A program made the position numbers and the translations under genes. From Qaidamihabitans albus (GTDB lineage Bacteria; Actinomycetota; Actinomycetes; Mycobacteriales; Pseudonocardiaceae): DNA of 64,000 nucleotides. The notes beneath the pieces were generated by a model. That model searched no databases. It saw nothing but the letters and a program-made list of their open reading frames with translations, and had not been told where the DNA came from. Positions 35,365 through 43,888 of this stretch are shown here, piece by piece (within the stretch, counting starts at the first letter, position 1; every line of letters starts with the position of its first letter). The DNA lies in the NCBI RefSeq assembly GCF_016464705.1, contig NZ_JAEHOB010000001.1, forward strand, positions 124,001 through 188,000, in the 5' to 3' direction.

Positions 35365-35519
35365 GAGCAACCTGAGGAATCGGTTGTCCGCTGTGCACGT
35401 CCTGCCGTACGCCTCGCCGACGTCGTTCGGTGATCTGCGTTGCCGTAAGGCCGGCGGGAACCGGGTGCGGGCGGTATGCGTCCGAGTGCGCGCAGTGGAC
35501 GCGAGCAGAGGAGCCGTAG

Positions 35520-37886
35520 ATGCCGGGCTTTCGCCGCCTCGGTACGCGCGAGTCCGGTGACGCCGAGGACGGCCAGCCGGCAGGCGGGGACACGGAACGC
35601 CCGCCGCTCGACCCGTTCGATCCCAACCCCGGCAAGGCGTACGAGGTCAGGGCGGCCGACCTGCTGCGCCCGTTCCTCGACCCGGACACCGGCGGGCTCC
35701 GGCGCTGGCGCAAGCAGGCCACGAACGCGCCGATCGTGCAGGTCGAGGACGCCTACATCACCGGAAGGCTCGACCTGCGGGCCGCCGACCTGCAGTACCT
35801 CTTCCGGTTCGAGCGCTGCCGCTTCGAGCAGCCGCCTGACGTGCGCGAGGCCAACCTGCTCGGCCTGGTGTTCCGCAAGTGCTGGCTGCCCGGGCTGAAG
35901 GCGCGCAACCTGCGCAGCCGCAACGACGTCCGCCTGATCCGTAGCATCGTGGAGGTCGAGACCGGTGGCCGCGCCGACAACGAGACCACCGTGCGCAGGG
36001 CCGTCGACAAGGAGCGGGGCGTCCCGGACGCCGCGGTCAACTTCACCGACGCGGTGATCGAGGGCTCGGTGGTGCTGACCCGCACCCGGGTCGTGCACCC
36101 GCGCGGCAAGGCGATCCAGGCCGACCGCCTGGTGATCACCGGCGCGCTGCTCGCCTACCGGCTGGAGGCCAGCGGCGAGGTCCGGCTGCCCGGCCTGCGC
36201 ACCGGCGGCAACATCAACTTCTCCGGCGCCACACTGGACAATCCCGACGGCTTCGCGCTCAACGGCAACGGCCTGCACGCGGGCGGCAGCCTGCTGTGCG
36301 AGGTGGACAGCTTCGGCCAGGCCGCGCAGCGACGCCGGTTCACCGCGAATGGCATGCTCTTCCTGCCCAGCATGAAGGTGGACGGCGACATCATCTTCCG
36401 CGGTGCCGAGCTGGTCGTCGACCAGACCGGCGAGATCGTCGTCGACGCGTGGAAGACGGGCGACTGGTACGTCGATCCGCGACCGGCGATCATCGCCGAC
36501 CGGCTGCACGTGGGCGGTAACGTCGAGCTCAGCGACCAGCTCGACGTGACCGGCACCGTCCGGATGGTCAACGCCCGCCTCGGCGGCTCGTTGCGGCTGG
36601 CCGGGGCGCGCATCCACGTACTGCGCGGCAAGACCCCGCCCTACCACGACCGGGCGCTGCACCTGGACGGCAGCGAGATCAGCGGAGACATCGACGGGGC
36701 GGACCTGTGGACCGAGGGGCAGATCCGCTTCGCCGACGCCACGGTGCGCGGCAACGTGCTCATCTCGAACGCGACGTTCTTCCATCCCGAGCGCGATGTC
36801 GTCTCGGCGCGGCGCACCAAGGTGTCGGGCGACCTGAAACTGATCGGCTCGGAAGTGTCGGGCACGTTGCGGCTGCAGGGTGTCGAGGTCGGCGGGAGCA
36901 TCGAGCTTTACGGCACCGACTTCCGGCAGCCACGGGTGACCGAGTCGAGCAGCTGGTCGGTGGACCTGCGCTCGGCGAAGGTGGAACGCAGCCTGCTGCT
37001 CAGCTCTTTCCAGCATCGAGTGTTCCGGGCACAGGGTGGTGTGACGCTGGACGGCGCGGTCGCCTCGAGGCGGATCGACCTGACCGGGGCCGAGCTGCAA
37101 TCGATGCCGCGGCACGGGATCGCCCTCGACACGGGAGACGCGGCCGCCGAGGAGTTCATGTTGACGCCTGCCCGGCCGCCGCAGGGCAGGGTCGTGCTCC
37201 GCGGCGCCAGGTGCGGCACCCTCGACGACACGCCCGCGCTGTGGCAGGCGAGCGGCGGGGTCGAGCTGGAGGGCTTCCGCTACGACGCACTGGAGACGCC
37301 GATCCCGCTGCGCGACGACGACGCGGTGGCGCGGCGGATCGCGATGCTGCGCTCCGCGATGGGCGGCTACCGGCCAGGGCCCTACGACCAGCTGGCGACG
37401 ATGCTGCGCACGAGCGGTAACGAGGAGCACGCCGACACTGTGCTGCTGAAGAAGCAGCAGTACCGGTACGAGTCGCTGTCCAGTGGTTACCGGATGCTCG
37501 GCTCGGGGGTCCGGCTGTGGAGCTGGCTGCAGCGGTGGATGGTCGGCTACGGCTACCGGCCGGTGCGTGCGCTCGGCTGGCTGGCGATGCTGCTCGTCGC
37601 GGGCAGCATCTGGTTCGGCTCCGGTGGCGACGACTGCACGAGCCTCGGGCTCGCCGACCTCGGCGAGCGGTGCGCGGTGAACGCCGACGACACCGGTCTC
37701 GACTGGAACCCCGTGCTCTACACCGTCGACCTGCTGGTGCCGATCGTCGACTTCGGCAACAAGGGCCGCTGGTACATGGACGGCATGGACAAGTGGGTGG
37801 CCACCGGGTTCACCGCGATGGGCTGGGTGCTCGCGACGACGGTGGCCGCGGGCGTGACGCGCACGTTGAAACGTAACGGTGGTTGA
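35520..37886 (+). CDS. large membrane-anchored repeat protein (beta-helix-like), unknown function
   Basis: Product of 788 residues with GAGGAG before the ATG. After a polar N-terminal 40 residues come roughly twenty short repeats of a hydrophobic-strand pattern, e.g. ITGRLDLRAADLQYLFRFER, IEGSVVLTRTRVVH, VGGSIELYGTDFRQP, like pentapeptide or bactofilin-type beta-helices. Near residues 680-700 and 760-783 are two membrane helices (LGWLAMLLVAGSIWFG and GFTAMGWVLATTVAAGV) separated by a Cys-containing extracellular loop. Streptomyces homologues are often labelled 'membrane-associated oxidoreductase', but no redox motif is visible. A structural or signalling role is as likely. Confidence 0.8.
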   Translation: MPGFRRLGTRESGDAEDGQPAGGDTERPPLDPFDPNPGKAYEVRAADLLRPFLDPDTGGLRRWRKQATNAPIVQVEDAYITGRLDLRAADLQYLFRFERCRFEQPPDVREANLLGLVFRKCWLPGLKARNLRSRNDVRLIRSIVEVETGGRADNETTVRRAVDKERGVPDAAVNFTDAVIEGSVVLTRTRVVHPRGKAIQADRLVITGALLAYRLEASGEVRLPGLRTGGNINFSGATLDNPDGFALNGNGLHAGGSLLCEVDSFGQAAQRRRFTANGMLFLPSMKVDGDIIFRGAELVVDQTGEIVVDAWKTGDWYVDPRPAIIADRLHVGGNVELSDQLDVTGTVRMVNARLGGSLRLAGARIHVLRGKTPPYHDRALHLDGSEISGDIDGADLWTEGQIRFADATVRGNVLISNATFFHPERDVVSARRTKVSGDLKLIGSEVSGTLRLQGVEVGGSIELYGTDFRQPRVTESSSWSVDLRSAKVERSLLLSSFQHRVFRAQGGVTLDGAVASRRIDLTGAELQSMPRHGIALDTGDAAAEEFMLTPARPPQGRVVLRGARCGTLDDTPALWQASGGVELEGFRYDALETPIPLRDDDAVARRIAMLRSAMGGYRPGPYDQLATMLRTSGNEEHADTVLLKKQQYRYESLSSGYRMLGSGVRLWSWLQRWMVGYGYRPVRALGWLAMLLVAGSIWFGSGGDDCTSLGLADLGERCAVNADDTGLDWNPVLYTVDLLVPIVDFGNKGRWYMDGMDKWVATGFTAMGWVLATTVAAGVTRTLKRNGG

Positions 37887-37893
37887 CGTCCGG

Positions 37894-37908
37894 CATACCG
37901 GCGGTATG
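37894..37908. promoter_or_regulatory. 15-bp palindrome CATACCGGCGGTATG
   Basis: Perfect 7-bp arms around one base, located 9 bp before the ATG of the SRPBCC gene and just after the repeat-protein stop. It resembles TetR-type operators of the form TACCG-N-CGGTA. No adjacent regulator is present. Confidence 0.4.
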
Positions 37909-37916
37909 TTCGGTGC

Positions 37917-38375
37917 ATGGAGCCGAACGCGACGGGGCGGATCGACATCGACGCGCCGGCCGAGCGGGTGTACGCGCTGATCAGCGACCCGGGCGTGCTG
38001 GCGGAGCTGGCCGGCGAGTACTCCGGCTACCGCTGGCTGGGCGGTGCCACGGCGGCGCGTCCGGGCGCCCGTTTCCGCGGGAGCAACCGCAACGGCTTCC
38101 GGCGCTGGCGCACGGACTGCACCATCGACGAGGCCGCCGAGGGTGAACGCTTCTCCTTCGAGGTCACGGCCGGGCCGCTGCCGGTCGCACGCTGGCAGTA
38201 CGACATCGCGCCCGCGGGCGACGGTTGTCAGGTCACCGAGAGCACGTGGGACCGGCGGCCGGGCTGGCTGAAGACCGTGTCAGGGCCGCTCATCGGCATC
38301 CGGGACCGCGACGCGCTGAACCGGCGCAACATCGCCACCACGCTGCGGCGGCTCAAGGAACGCGCTGAGTCGTAA
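37917..38375 (+). CDS. SRPBCC (START-like) family protein
   Basis: Product of 152 residues. Opening GRIDIDAPAERVYALISDPG is the typical polyketide-cyclase/START start, followed by the ligand-cavity strands ARFRGSNRNGFRRWRTDCTI and PLPVARWQYDIAPAGDGCQV. Length and layout match the cyclase/dehydrase 2 group that binds hydrophobic ligands. No biosynthetic cluster is adjacent, so a specific ligand cannot be proposed. Confidence 0.85.
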   Translation: MEPNATGRIDIDAPAERVYALISDPGVLAELAGEYSGYRWLGGATAARPGARFRGSNRNGFRRWRTDCTIDEAAEGERFSFEVTAGPLPVARWQYDIAPAGDGCQVTESTWDRRPGWLKTVSGPLIGIRDRDALNRRNIATTLRRLKERAES

Positions 38376-38438
38376 CGTCGTGGCCGCCGGTGACGATGGG
38401 GGAATATCGTCCTTCCCCTACTGAAGCACAGGCATCTG

Positions 38439-38618
38439 ATGCGATACGCCGTTTCGATCGTCGCCGTGCTCGCGCTGGCCGGCTTCGCCGCCGGCTGTGC
38501 TGAGCAGGGCGCGCAGAACCACCCCGCGTCGTCCGCGCCCAAGCTCTGGCAGACCGGCACCAGGGCGCCCACGGTCACCCTCACCGAACCGGCGGGCGGC
38601 CCCACTCGCGACCGGTAG
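38439..38618 (+). CDS. small lipoprotein of 59 aa
   Basis: ATG at 38439 and stop TAG at 38616-38618. The signal peptide MRYAVSIVAVLALAGFAAGC ends in a clean lipobox (Ala-Ala-Gly-Cys) with Cys at residue 20. The mature part is about 40 polar residues ending TEPAGGPTRDR. The lipobox and compact length support a real gene although no strong ribosome site is visible. Function unknown; surface-anchored. Confidence 0.65.
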   Translation: MRYAVSIVAVLALAGFAAGCAEQGAQNHPASSAPKLWQTGTRAPTVTLTEPAGGPTRDR

Positions 38619-38709
38619 TCGCACACCACACATCGGGACCCCGGTGGGAAGCCGGCCACGGGACGTCGCGTTGAGTACGGGTGTGACCGCATCAAAGGAG
38701 ACCCCGCGC

Positions 38710-40515
38710 GTGCGCGCGCCCGAGCTCGCCGGTTCCGGCTGGCTGAACACCGGCGGCGAGCGGATCCGGCTCGCCGAGCTGCGCGGCAAGATCGTGCTGC
38801 TGGATTTCTGGACATCGGGCTGCATCAACTGCCTGCACGTCCTGGACGAGCTGCGCCCGATCGAGGAGGAGTTCGCCGACGTGCTCGTCACGATCGGCGT
38901 GCACTCGCCGAAGTTCCAGCACGAGGGTCAGGCCGGCGCGATCGAGGCAGCCGTCGAGCGCTACGGCGTGCGCCATCCCGTGCTCAACGACCCGGACCTG
39001 GAGACCTGGCAGCAGTACGCCGTCAAGGCGTGGCCGACGCTCGTCGTCGTCGACCCCGAGGGCTACGTGGTGCACGTCGCCGCGGGTGAGGGCCACGCGG
39101 AGGCACTGCGCCGGGTGCTCGGCGAGCTGGTGCGCGAGCACGAGGCCAAGGGCGGCCTGCGCCGGGGCGGCAGCCCGTACGTGCCGGCGGAGACCGAGTC
39201 CACCGAGCTGCGCTTTCCCGGCAAGGCCGTGGTCACCGCCGAGGGCAGGGTGCTCGTCGCGGACACGGCCAACCACTCGGTCGCGGAGTTCGCCTCCGAC
39301 GCCGAGACGCTCGTGCGCCGCTTCGGCAGCGGCGAGCGGGGCGATCGCGACGGCGCGTTCGACGTGGCCGCCTTCGCCGAGCCGTCCGGTCTCGCGCTGC
39401 TGCCCGCCGAGGTCGCCGACCAGGTCGGTTACCACCTGGTGGTCGCCGACACCGCCAACCACCTGCTGCGGGGGGTCGATCTGCGGACCGGCGCCGTGAC
39501 GACCGTGGCCGGGACGGGCAGGCAGTGGCGCGAGGGGACGGAGCCGGGCGCCGCCCGCGAGGTGGACCTGACGAGCCCGTGGGACGTCGAGTGGTGGGCC
39601 GAGGCGGGCGGTGTCGTGATCGCGATGGCCGGTAACCACACGCTCGGGCTGTTCGACCCGGTGGCGGGCACGGTCCGCCGGTTCGCGGGCACGACGGTCG
39701 AGGGCCTGCGGGACGGCCCCGCCGGCGAGGCGTTCTTCGCCCAGACCTCCGGGCTGGCCGCGGCGGGCGAGCGGCTGTGGCTCGCCGACGCCGAGACCTC
39801 GGCGCTGCGTTGGGTGGAGCGAACGGGCGAGACGTTCACCGTGCACACCGCGGTGGGCACCGACCTGTTCTCCTTCGGCCACCGCGACGGTCCCGCGGCG
39901 CAGGCGCTGTTGCAGCACCCGCTGGGCGTCGCGGTGCTGCCGGACGGTGCGATCGGCGTCGCCGACACCTACAACGGCGCCGTCCGCCGGTACGACCCGG
40001 CCGACGGCCGCGTCTCCACGCTCGTGCGCCGGGTGGCCGAACCGTCCGGGCTGCTGGTGACCGAGGGCCGGGTGCTTGTGGTCGAGTCGGCGGCACACCG
40101 GCTTCGGCCGCTCGGCGACGGCACCACGGAGGAGGTCGCAGGCGACGCCCACGAGGTCCGCAGGCCGCCCGCCGTGCTCGCGCCAGGTGAGCTGGACTTC
40201 TCCGTGGTCTTCGTGCCACCGCCCGGCGAGAAGCTGGACGACCGGTTCGGCCCGTCCACCCGGCTGGAGGTGAGCGCGTCACCGCCCGAGCTGCTCGCCG
40301 ACGGCGCGGGCAGCGGTACCGAGCTGGCCCGCACGATCGTCTTCGCCGACGGGCCGCGCGAGGGCGTGTTGCAGGTGGTGGCGCAGGCGGCGAGCTGTGC
40401 CGAGGAGGCCGAGCATCCGGTCTGCCGGGTGACCCGCCAGGACTGGGGCGTGCCCATCCGGCTCGACCCGGAGGGCGACGGCGAGCTGCGCCTCGTGATG
40501 GCCGGTGACCCGTAA
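38710..40515 (+). CDS. NHLRC2-like thioredoxin/NHL beta-propeller protein
   Basis: Product of 601 residues from the GTG at 38710, chosen because AAAGGAG lies nine bases upstream; GTG at 38683 is an alternative. An N-terminal thioredoxin-like domain (IVLLDFWTSGCINCLHVLDE) has a Cys-Ile-Asn-Cys active site. Then come NHL propeller blades (GRVLVADTANHSVAEFASDA; GLAAAGERLWLADAETSALR; GVAVLPDGAIGVADTYNGAV) and a C-terminal beta domain. The same three-part order defines human NHLRC2 and its bacterial homologues. No signal peptide, so it is cytosolic. Its biochemical role is unknown in bacteria. Confidence 0.9.
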   Translation: MRAPELAGSGWLNTGGERIRLAELRGKIVLLDFWTSGCINCLHVLDELRPIEEEFADVLVTIGVHSPKFQHEGQAGAIEAAVERYGVRHPVLNDPDLETWQQYAVKAWPTLVVVDPEGYVVHVAAGEGHAEALRRVLGELVREHEAKGGLRRGGSPYVPAETESTELRFPGKAVVTAEGRVLVADTANHSVAEFASDAETLVRRFGSGERGDRDGAFDVAAFAEPSGLALLPAEVADQVGYHLVVADTANHLLRGVDLRTGAVTTVAGTGRQWREGTEPGAAREVDLTSPWDVEWWAEAGGVVIAMAGNHTLGLFDPVAGTVRRFAGTTVEGLRDGPAGEAFFAQTSGLAAAGERLWLADAETSALRWVERTGETFTVHTAVGTDLFSFGHRDGPAAQALLQHPLGVAVLPDGAIGVADTYNGAVRRYDPADGRVSTLVRRVAEPSGLLVTEGRVLVVESAAHRLRPLGDGTTEEVAGDAHEVRRPPAVLAPGELDFSVVFVPPPGEKLDDRFGPSTRLEVSASPPELLADGAGSGTELARTIVFADGPREGVLQVVAQAASCAEEAEHPVCRVTRQDWGVPIRLDPEGDGELRLVMAGDP

Positions 40516-40516
40516 C

Positions 40517-40870
40517 ATGAACTCCGTGTCAAACGGCAGCGGATCACTCGGAACGGACGCGAAGTTCGAGATCCAGATGCTGCACGACCGAGTGCTCGTC
40601 CGGGTGCCGGACGAGGACGGGGAGCGGCGCAGCAACGGCGGCATCGTGATTCCGGCGACGGCGCAGGTCGCGCGCAGACTGTCGTGGGGTGATGTACTGG
40701 GCGTGGGCAACAATGTACGCAACGTGAAGACCGCCGACCGGGTGCTGTTCAACCCGGAGGACCAGCTCGAGGTGGAGATCCAGGGCCAGGCGTACCTGGT
40801 GCTGCGCGAGCGGGACGTGCACGCGGTGGCCAGCGAGCGCACCGAGCACGGAACGGGCCTTTACTTGTAG
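40517..40870 (+). CDS. GroES-like (Cpn10) paralogue
   Basis: Product of 117 residues. The Cpn10 fold is clear: FEIQMLHDRVLVRVPDEDGE, the mobile loop RRSNGGIVIPATAQ with the hydrophobic IVI that contacts GroEL, then VLFNPEDQLEVEIQGQAYLV. It is about 20 residues longer than classical GroES, with a polar N-terminal extension and changed roof region. No groEL lies nearby. The start is close to the preceding stop (start may be GTG at 40505, ATG at 40517 or GTG at 40526). Confidence 0.83.
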   Translation: MNSVSNGSGSLGTDAKFEIQMLHDRVLVRVPDEDGERRSNGGIVIPATAQVARRLSWGDVLGVGNNVRNVKTADRVLFNPEDQLEVEIQGQAYLVLRERDVHAVASERTEHGTGLYL

Positions 40871-40887
40871 GAACCGGTGGAGGGGCC

Positions 40888-42687
40888 ATGTCGGACAGCG
40901 ACGCGGATCTCGTCGACGAGTTGTTCGACGGCCCCTCGCCTGCCGGGACCCCGGCGCCGCCAAGCCGGTTCCGCCGGATGCTCGGCCGGGTCTTCCTGCT
41001 CACCGGCGGCGCACTCGCGCTGTTCGTGGTGCTCTACGCCGCCGATCTCATGTCGAGCGCCGGTGATGTGCCGCGCGGTGTCGCCGTCGCCGGGGTGGAC
41101 GTCGGCGGGCTGAGCCGTGCCGCCGCCGAGGCGAGGCTCCACGAGGAACTGGAACCACGCCTGACCGAGCCGGTCACCGTGCGGGCGGGCGATGTCGAGG
41201 CCGAGCTCGATCCCGCCGAGTCCGGGCTCGGTGTCGACTGGCCGGGGACGCTCGAACTGGCCGGCAGCCAGCCGCTCGATCCGCTCGTGCGCATCAGGTC
41301 CTTCTTCACCACCCGCGAGGTGGACGTGCGGACCACCACCGACGACCGCGCACTGCGGGCGGCGGTCACCGAGCTCGCGCGGGACCGGATCGACCGCGCG
41401 GTGATCGAGGGCGACATCCGGTTCGAGGCGACCGAGGGCGGGGACGGTCTGGTGGACGCTTTCGCCGTCGAACCGCGCCAGGGCCAGCGGCTCGCCGACG
41501 TCGACGGCGCGGTGGCCGCCATCGAAGACGGCTGGCCGGAGCGGCACCGGGTCGAGGTACCGGTGGAGGTCACGCCGCCGGAGGTGACGTCGGCGGAGGT
41601 GCACGCGACGCTCGACGACACCGTCCGGCCGCTGGTCTCCGGCCCGCTGCGGGTTCGTGGCGACGATGCCGAGGCCGTGCTCCGGCCCGGCCAGATCAGC
41701 GGCGCGCTGGACTTCACGGCCGTGGACGGTGGGCTGGAGGTGGAGATCGATCGCTTCCGGCTGCAGCAGGCGGTGCGCGGGCCCCTCACCTCGACCGAAG
41801 AACCTGCGCGGGACGCCCGGATCGTCTTCGCGGGGTCGGCACCGGCCGTCCGCCCTGCCGAGCAGGGCAGGCGGATCGACTGGGAGCGGACCTTCGCCCC
41901 GCTGCTCGACGTCGGCACCCGGGCCGAGAACCGGGAGCTGGACGTCGTCTACGAGATGCGCGAGCCGGAGGTCACCACCGCCGAGGTGGAGGGGCTCGGC
42001 ATCAAGGAGGTGATCGGCGAGTTCACCACAAGCGGCATGTCAGGTGCCGTCGCGCGCAATGTCGCGACGATCGCGCGTGCGGTGAACGGCGCGATCGTGA
42101 CGCCCGGCGAGACGTTCAGCCTCGACGAGCGGACCGGTCCGCGCACCGCGTCACAGGGCTACGTCGTGGCGCCGGTCAACGAGGACGGCACCGGCCGCAG
42201 GGTGATCGGCGGCGGGGTGTCCCAGTTCACCAGCACCCTCTACAACGCGGTCTACCTGGCCGGTCTCGCCGACGCCGGGCATACCGAGCACCCGTACCAC
42301 CTCGGCCGCTACCCGGTGGCGCGGGACGCGATCTCGCTGCGGCCGGACGGATCGCGGGTCGACCTGGCCTTCACCAACGACGCGCCGACCGGCATCGCCA
42401 TCCAGACCAGCGCGACCGGATCGACGGTGAGGGTGAAGATCTGGGGCACCGAGCGCTACCGCGTCGAGAGCGTCACCGACGGGCCGGACGACATGGAGCG
42501 GCCGCCGATCGAGTGGGAGCGGGGCGAGGACTGCCGGCCGGTCGACGGCGTGCCCGGGTTCCGCGCCACGAACACGCGCATCCTGTCCGACCCGGACTCC
42601 GGTGAGGAGGTCGGCAGGCAGACGCGCGAGGTGCGCTACGCGCCGAGACCGACCGTGCGTTGCCGGTCGGTGCTCATCGGAGGATGA
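40888..42687 (+). CDS. VanW-family cell-wall protein
   Basis: Product of 599 residues with GGAGGGG before the ATG. After a cytoplasmic N-terminus there is one membrane anchor (VFLLTGGALALFVVLYAADL). Outside are two putative peptidoglycan-binding (YoaR-type) domains, about residues 70-190 and 215-370, then the VanW domain with VARNVATIARAVNGAIVTPG, GETFSLDERTGPRTASQGYV and GGGVSQFTSTLYNAVYLAGL. VanW proteins occur in some vancomycin clusters and widely elsewhere; function is unproven. A wall-associated role is inferred. Confidence 0.9.
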   Translation: MSDSDADLVDELFDGPSPAGTPAPPSRFRRMLGRVFLLTGGALALFVVLYAADLMSSAGDVPRGVAVAGVDVGGLSRAAAEARLHEELEPRLTEPVTVRAGDVEAELDPAESGLGVDWPGTLELAGSQPLDPLVRIRSFFTTREVDVRTTTDDRALRAAVTELARDRIDRAVIEGDIRFEATEGGDGLVDAFAVEPRQGQRLADVDGAVAAIEDGWPERHRVEVPVEVTPPEVTSAEVHATLDDTVRPLVSGPLRVRGDDAEAVLRPGQISGALDFTAVDGGLEVEIDRFRLQQAVRGPLTSTEEPARDARIVFAGSAPAVRPAEQGRRIDWERTFAPLLDVGTRAENRELDVVYEMREPEVTTAEVEGLGIKEVIGEFTTSGMSGAVARNVATIARAVNGAIVTPGETFSLDERTGPRTASQGYVVAPVNEDGTGRRVIGGGVSQFTSTLYNAVYLAGLADAGHTEHPYHLGRYPVARDAISLRPDGSRVDLAFTNDAPTGIAIQTSATGSTVRVKIWGTERYRVESVTDGPDDMERPPIEWERGEDCRPVDGVPGFRATNTRILSDPDSGEEVGRQTREVRYAPRPTVRCRSVLIGG

Positions 42688-43396
42688 CGCAGTCGCGGGC
42701 CACCAGCTCGTCCAGCCAGTGCGGGACACGCAACGACGGGTTCCAGCGCAGGTCGAGCTTGTCCAGCCGGGGCAGGTCGAGCAGCGCCTCCGGTAGCTCG
42801 ACGAGCCCGTTGTCCCGCAGGTCGAGCAGTCGCAGGTCGGCGAGCCGCCCGATCGACGCCGGCAGCCTGCTGATCCGGTTGCCGCGCAGGTGCAGCTCCC
42901 GCAGCGCGCGGAGCTCGCCGATCGACTCGGGCAGTGCGGTCAGCCGGTTGCGGTACAGGCGCAGTTCCCGCAGTGCGGCGAGGCCGGAGAGATCGTCCGG
43001 CAGTGCGGTGAGCCGGTTGTCGGTCGCGCCGAGGTAGCGCAGCCCGCCGAGCCGGCACAGCTGTTCCGGCAGGGCGGTCAGCCGGTTGTCGCTGAGGTAG
43101 AGGTACTCGGTGAGATTCGGCAGGTCGCCGAGTTCGCCGGGCACGGTGGCCAGGGCGTTGTGCGCCAGGTCGAGCGTGTGCACGGAGCGCAGCCGCGCGA
43201 TGCGCGGCGAGATGTGCGTGAGCTCGTTCTCGGCGAGGATGAGCACGCGCAGGCCGGTGAGGTCCCACAGCGAGTCCGGCACTGTCCGCAGGCGGTTGCG
43301 CCAGAGGTTCAGCGTCTCCCAGTCGTCCCGCCCGCCGATGTCCGCGGGCAGCTCCGTGAGCCCCCGCCCGCTGAGGTCGAGCGTGCGTCCCTCCAC
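42674..43396 (-). CDS. leucine-rich repeat protein
   Basis: Product of 240 residues composed almost wholly of about nine 23-residue LRRs of the pattern LxxLxLxxNxLxxLP, e.g. LRVLILAENELTHISPRIAR, LRELRLYRNRLTALPESIGE, LRELHLRGNRISRLPASIGR. There is no signal peptide or membrane segment, so it is cytosolic. Its 3' end overlaps the end of the convergent vanW gene by 14 bp. LRR proteins bind other proteins; no partner is evident. Confidence 0.9.
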   Translation of the reverse strand: MEGRTLDLSGRGLTELPADIGGRDDWETLNLWRNRLRTVPDSLWDLTGLRVLILAENELTHISPRIARLRSVHTLDLAHNALATVPGELGDLPNLTEYLYLSDNRLTALPEQLCRLGGLRYLGATDNRLTALPDDLSGLAALRELRLYRNRLTALPESIGELRALRELHLRGNRISRLPASIGRLADLRLLDLRDNGLVELPEALLDLPRLDKLDLRWNPSLRVPHWLDELVARDCVILR

Positions 43397-43409
43397 TGGC
43401 GGAAACTAG

Positions 43410-43445
43410 CAACGGGCCCGCGCACCGGAGTGCGCGGGCCCGTTG
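43410..43445 (-). terminator. terminator of the GlsB-like gene
   Basis: Perfect 16-bp stem (left arm starts CAACGGGCCCGCGCAC) with a 4-nt loop. It lies between the GlsB-like stop and the LRR start on the minus strand. Confidence 0.85.
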
Positions 43446-43462
43446 GCCGATGCGGTAGCGGC

Positions 43463-43747
43463 TCAGTGTTTGATCTTGCGTGAGCCGCCCTTGGAGTACA
43501 TGCCTGCTGCCAGCGAGACACCGACGCCGGCCACCACGAGCTGCGTGATGAACTCCAGCCAGTCCCATCCGTCGGTGTCGGCGTAACCGATACCCCGCGC
43601 GATCGCGGTGCCGACGAACGCGGCCGCGATGCCGACCAGGATGGTCAGCCAGATCGGGATGTTCTGCTTGCCCGGGGCGACAAGCCGGCCCAGCACACCG
43701 AGTACCAGCCCGATCAGGATCGCGGAGATGATTCCCGAGACAGCCAT
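43463..43747 (-). CDS. GlsB/YeaQ/YmgE-family small membrane protein
   Basis: Product of 94 residues from the ATG at 43745-43747 with TAGGAGAA upstream. Three membrane segments: ISAILIGLVLGVLGRLVAPG, IPIWLTILVGIAAAFVGTAI and EFITQLVVAGVGVSLAAGMY. The GRLVAPGKQ turn is the transglycosylase-associated family signature. Members are stress-induced in many bacteria, with no proven activity. It is monocistronic with its own terminator. Confidence 0.9.
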   Translation of the reverse strand: MAVSGIISAILIGLVLGVLGRLVAPGKQNIPIWLTILVGIAAAFVGTAIARGIGYADTDGWDWLEFITQLVVAGVGVSLAAGMYSKGGSRKIKH

Positions 43748-43831
43748 GGCGTTTCTCCTATGCTGTTGAATGGATGACTCCACCGGGCTACCCGCTCCAC
43801 TCGGCGGAAACTACTCCGAAAGCACTAAAAT

Positions 43832-43864
43832 GCCCTCCGGTTGCGTAGAGCGCAACCGGAGGGC
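43832..43864. terminator. bidirectional terminator after fadE5
   Basis: GCCCTCCGGTTGCG/CGCAACCGGAGGGC, a perfect 14-bp stem with a 5-nt loop. Reading on the minus strand it is followed by an ATTTTAG stretch, and on the plus strand by ACTTTTAGG, so it can work both ways. Confidence 0.9.
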
Positions 43865-43888
43865 CACTTTTAGGTGCAGGTGAGCCGG

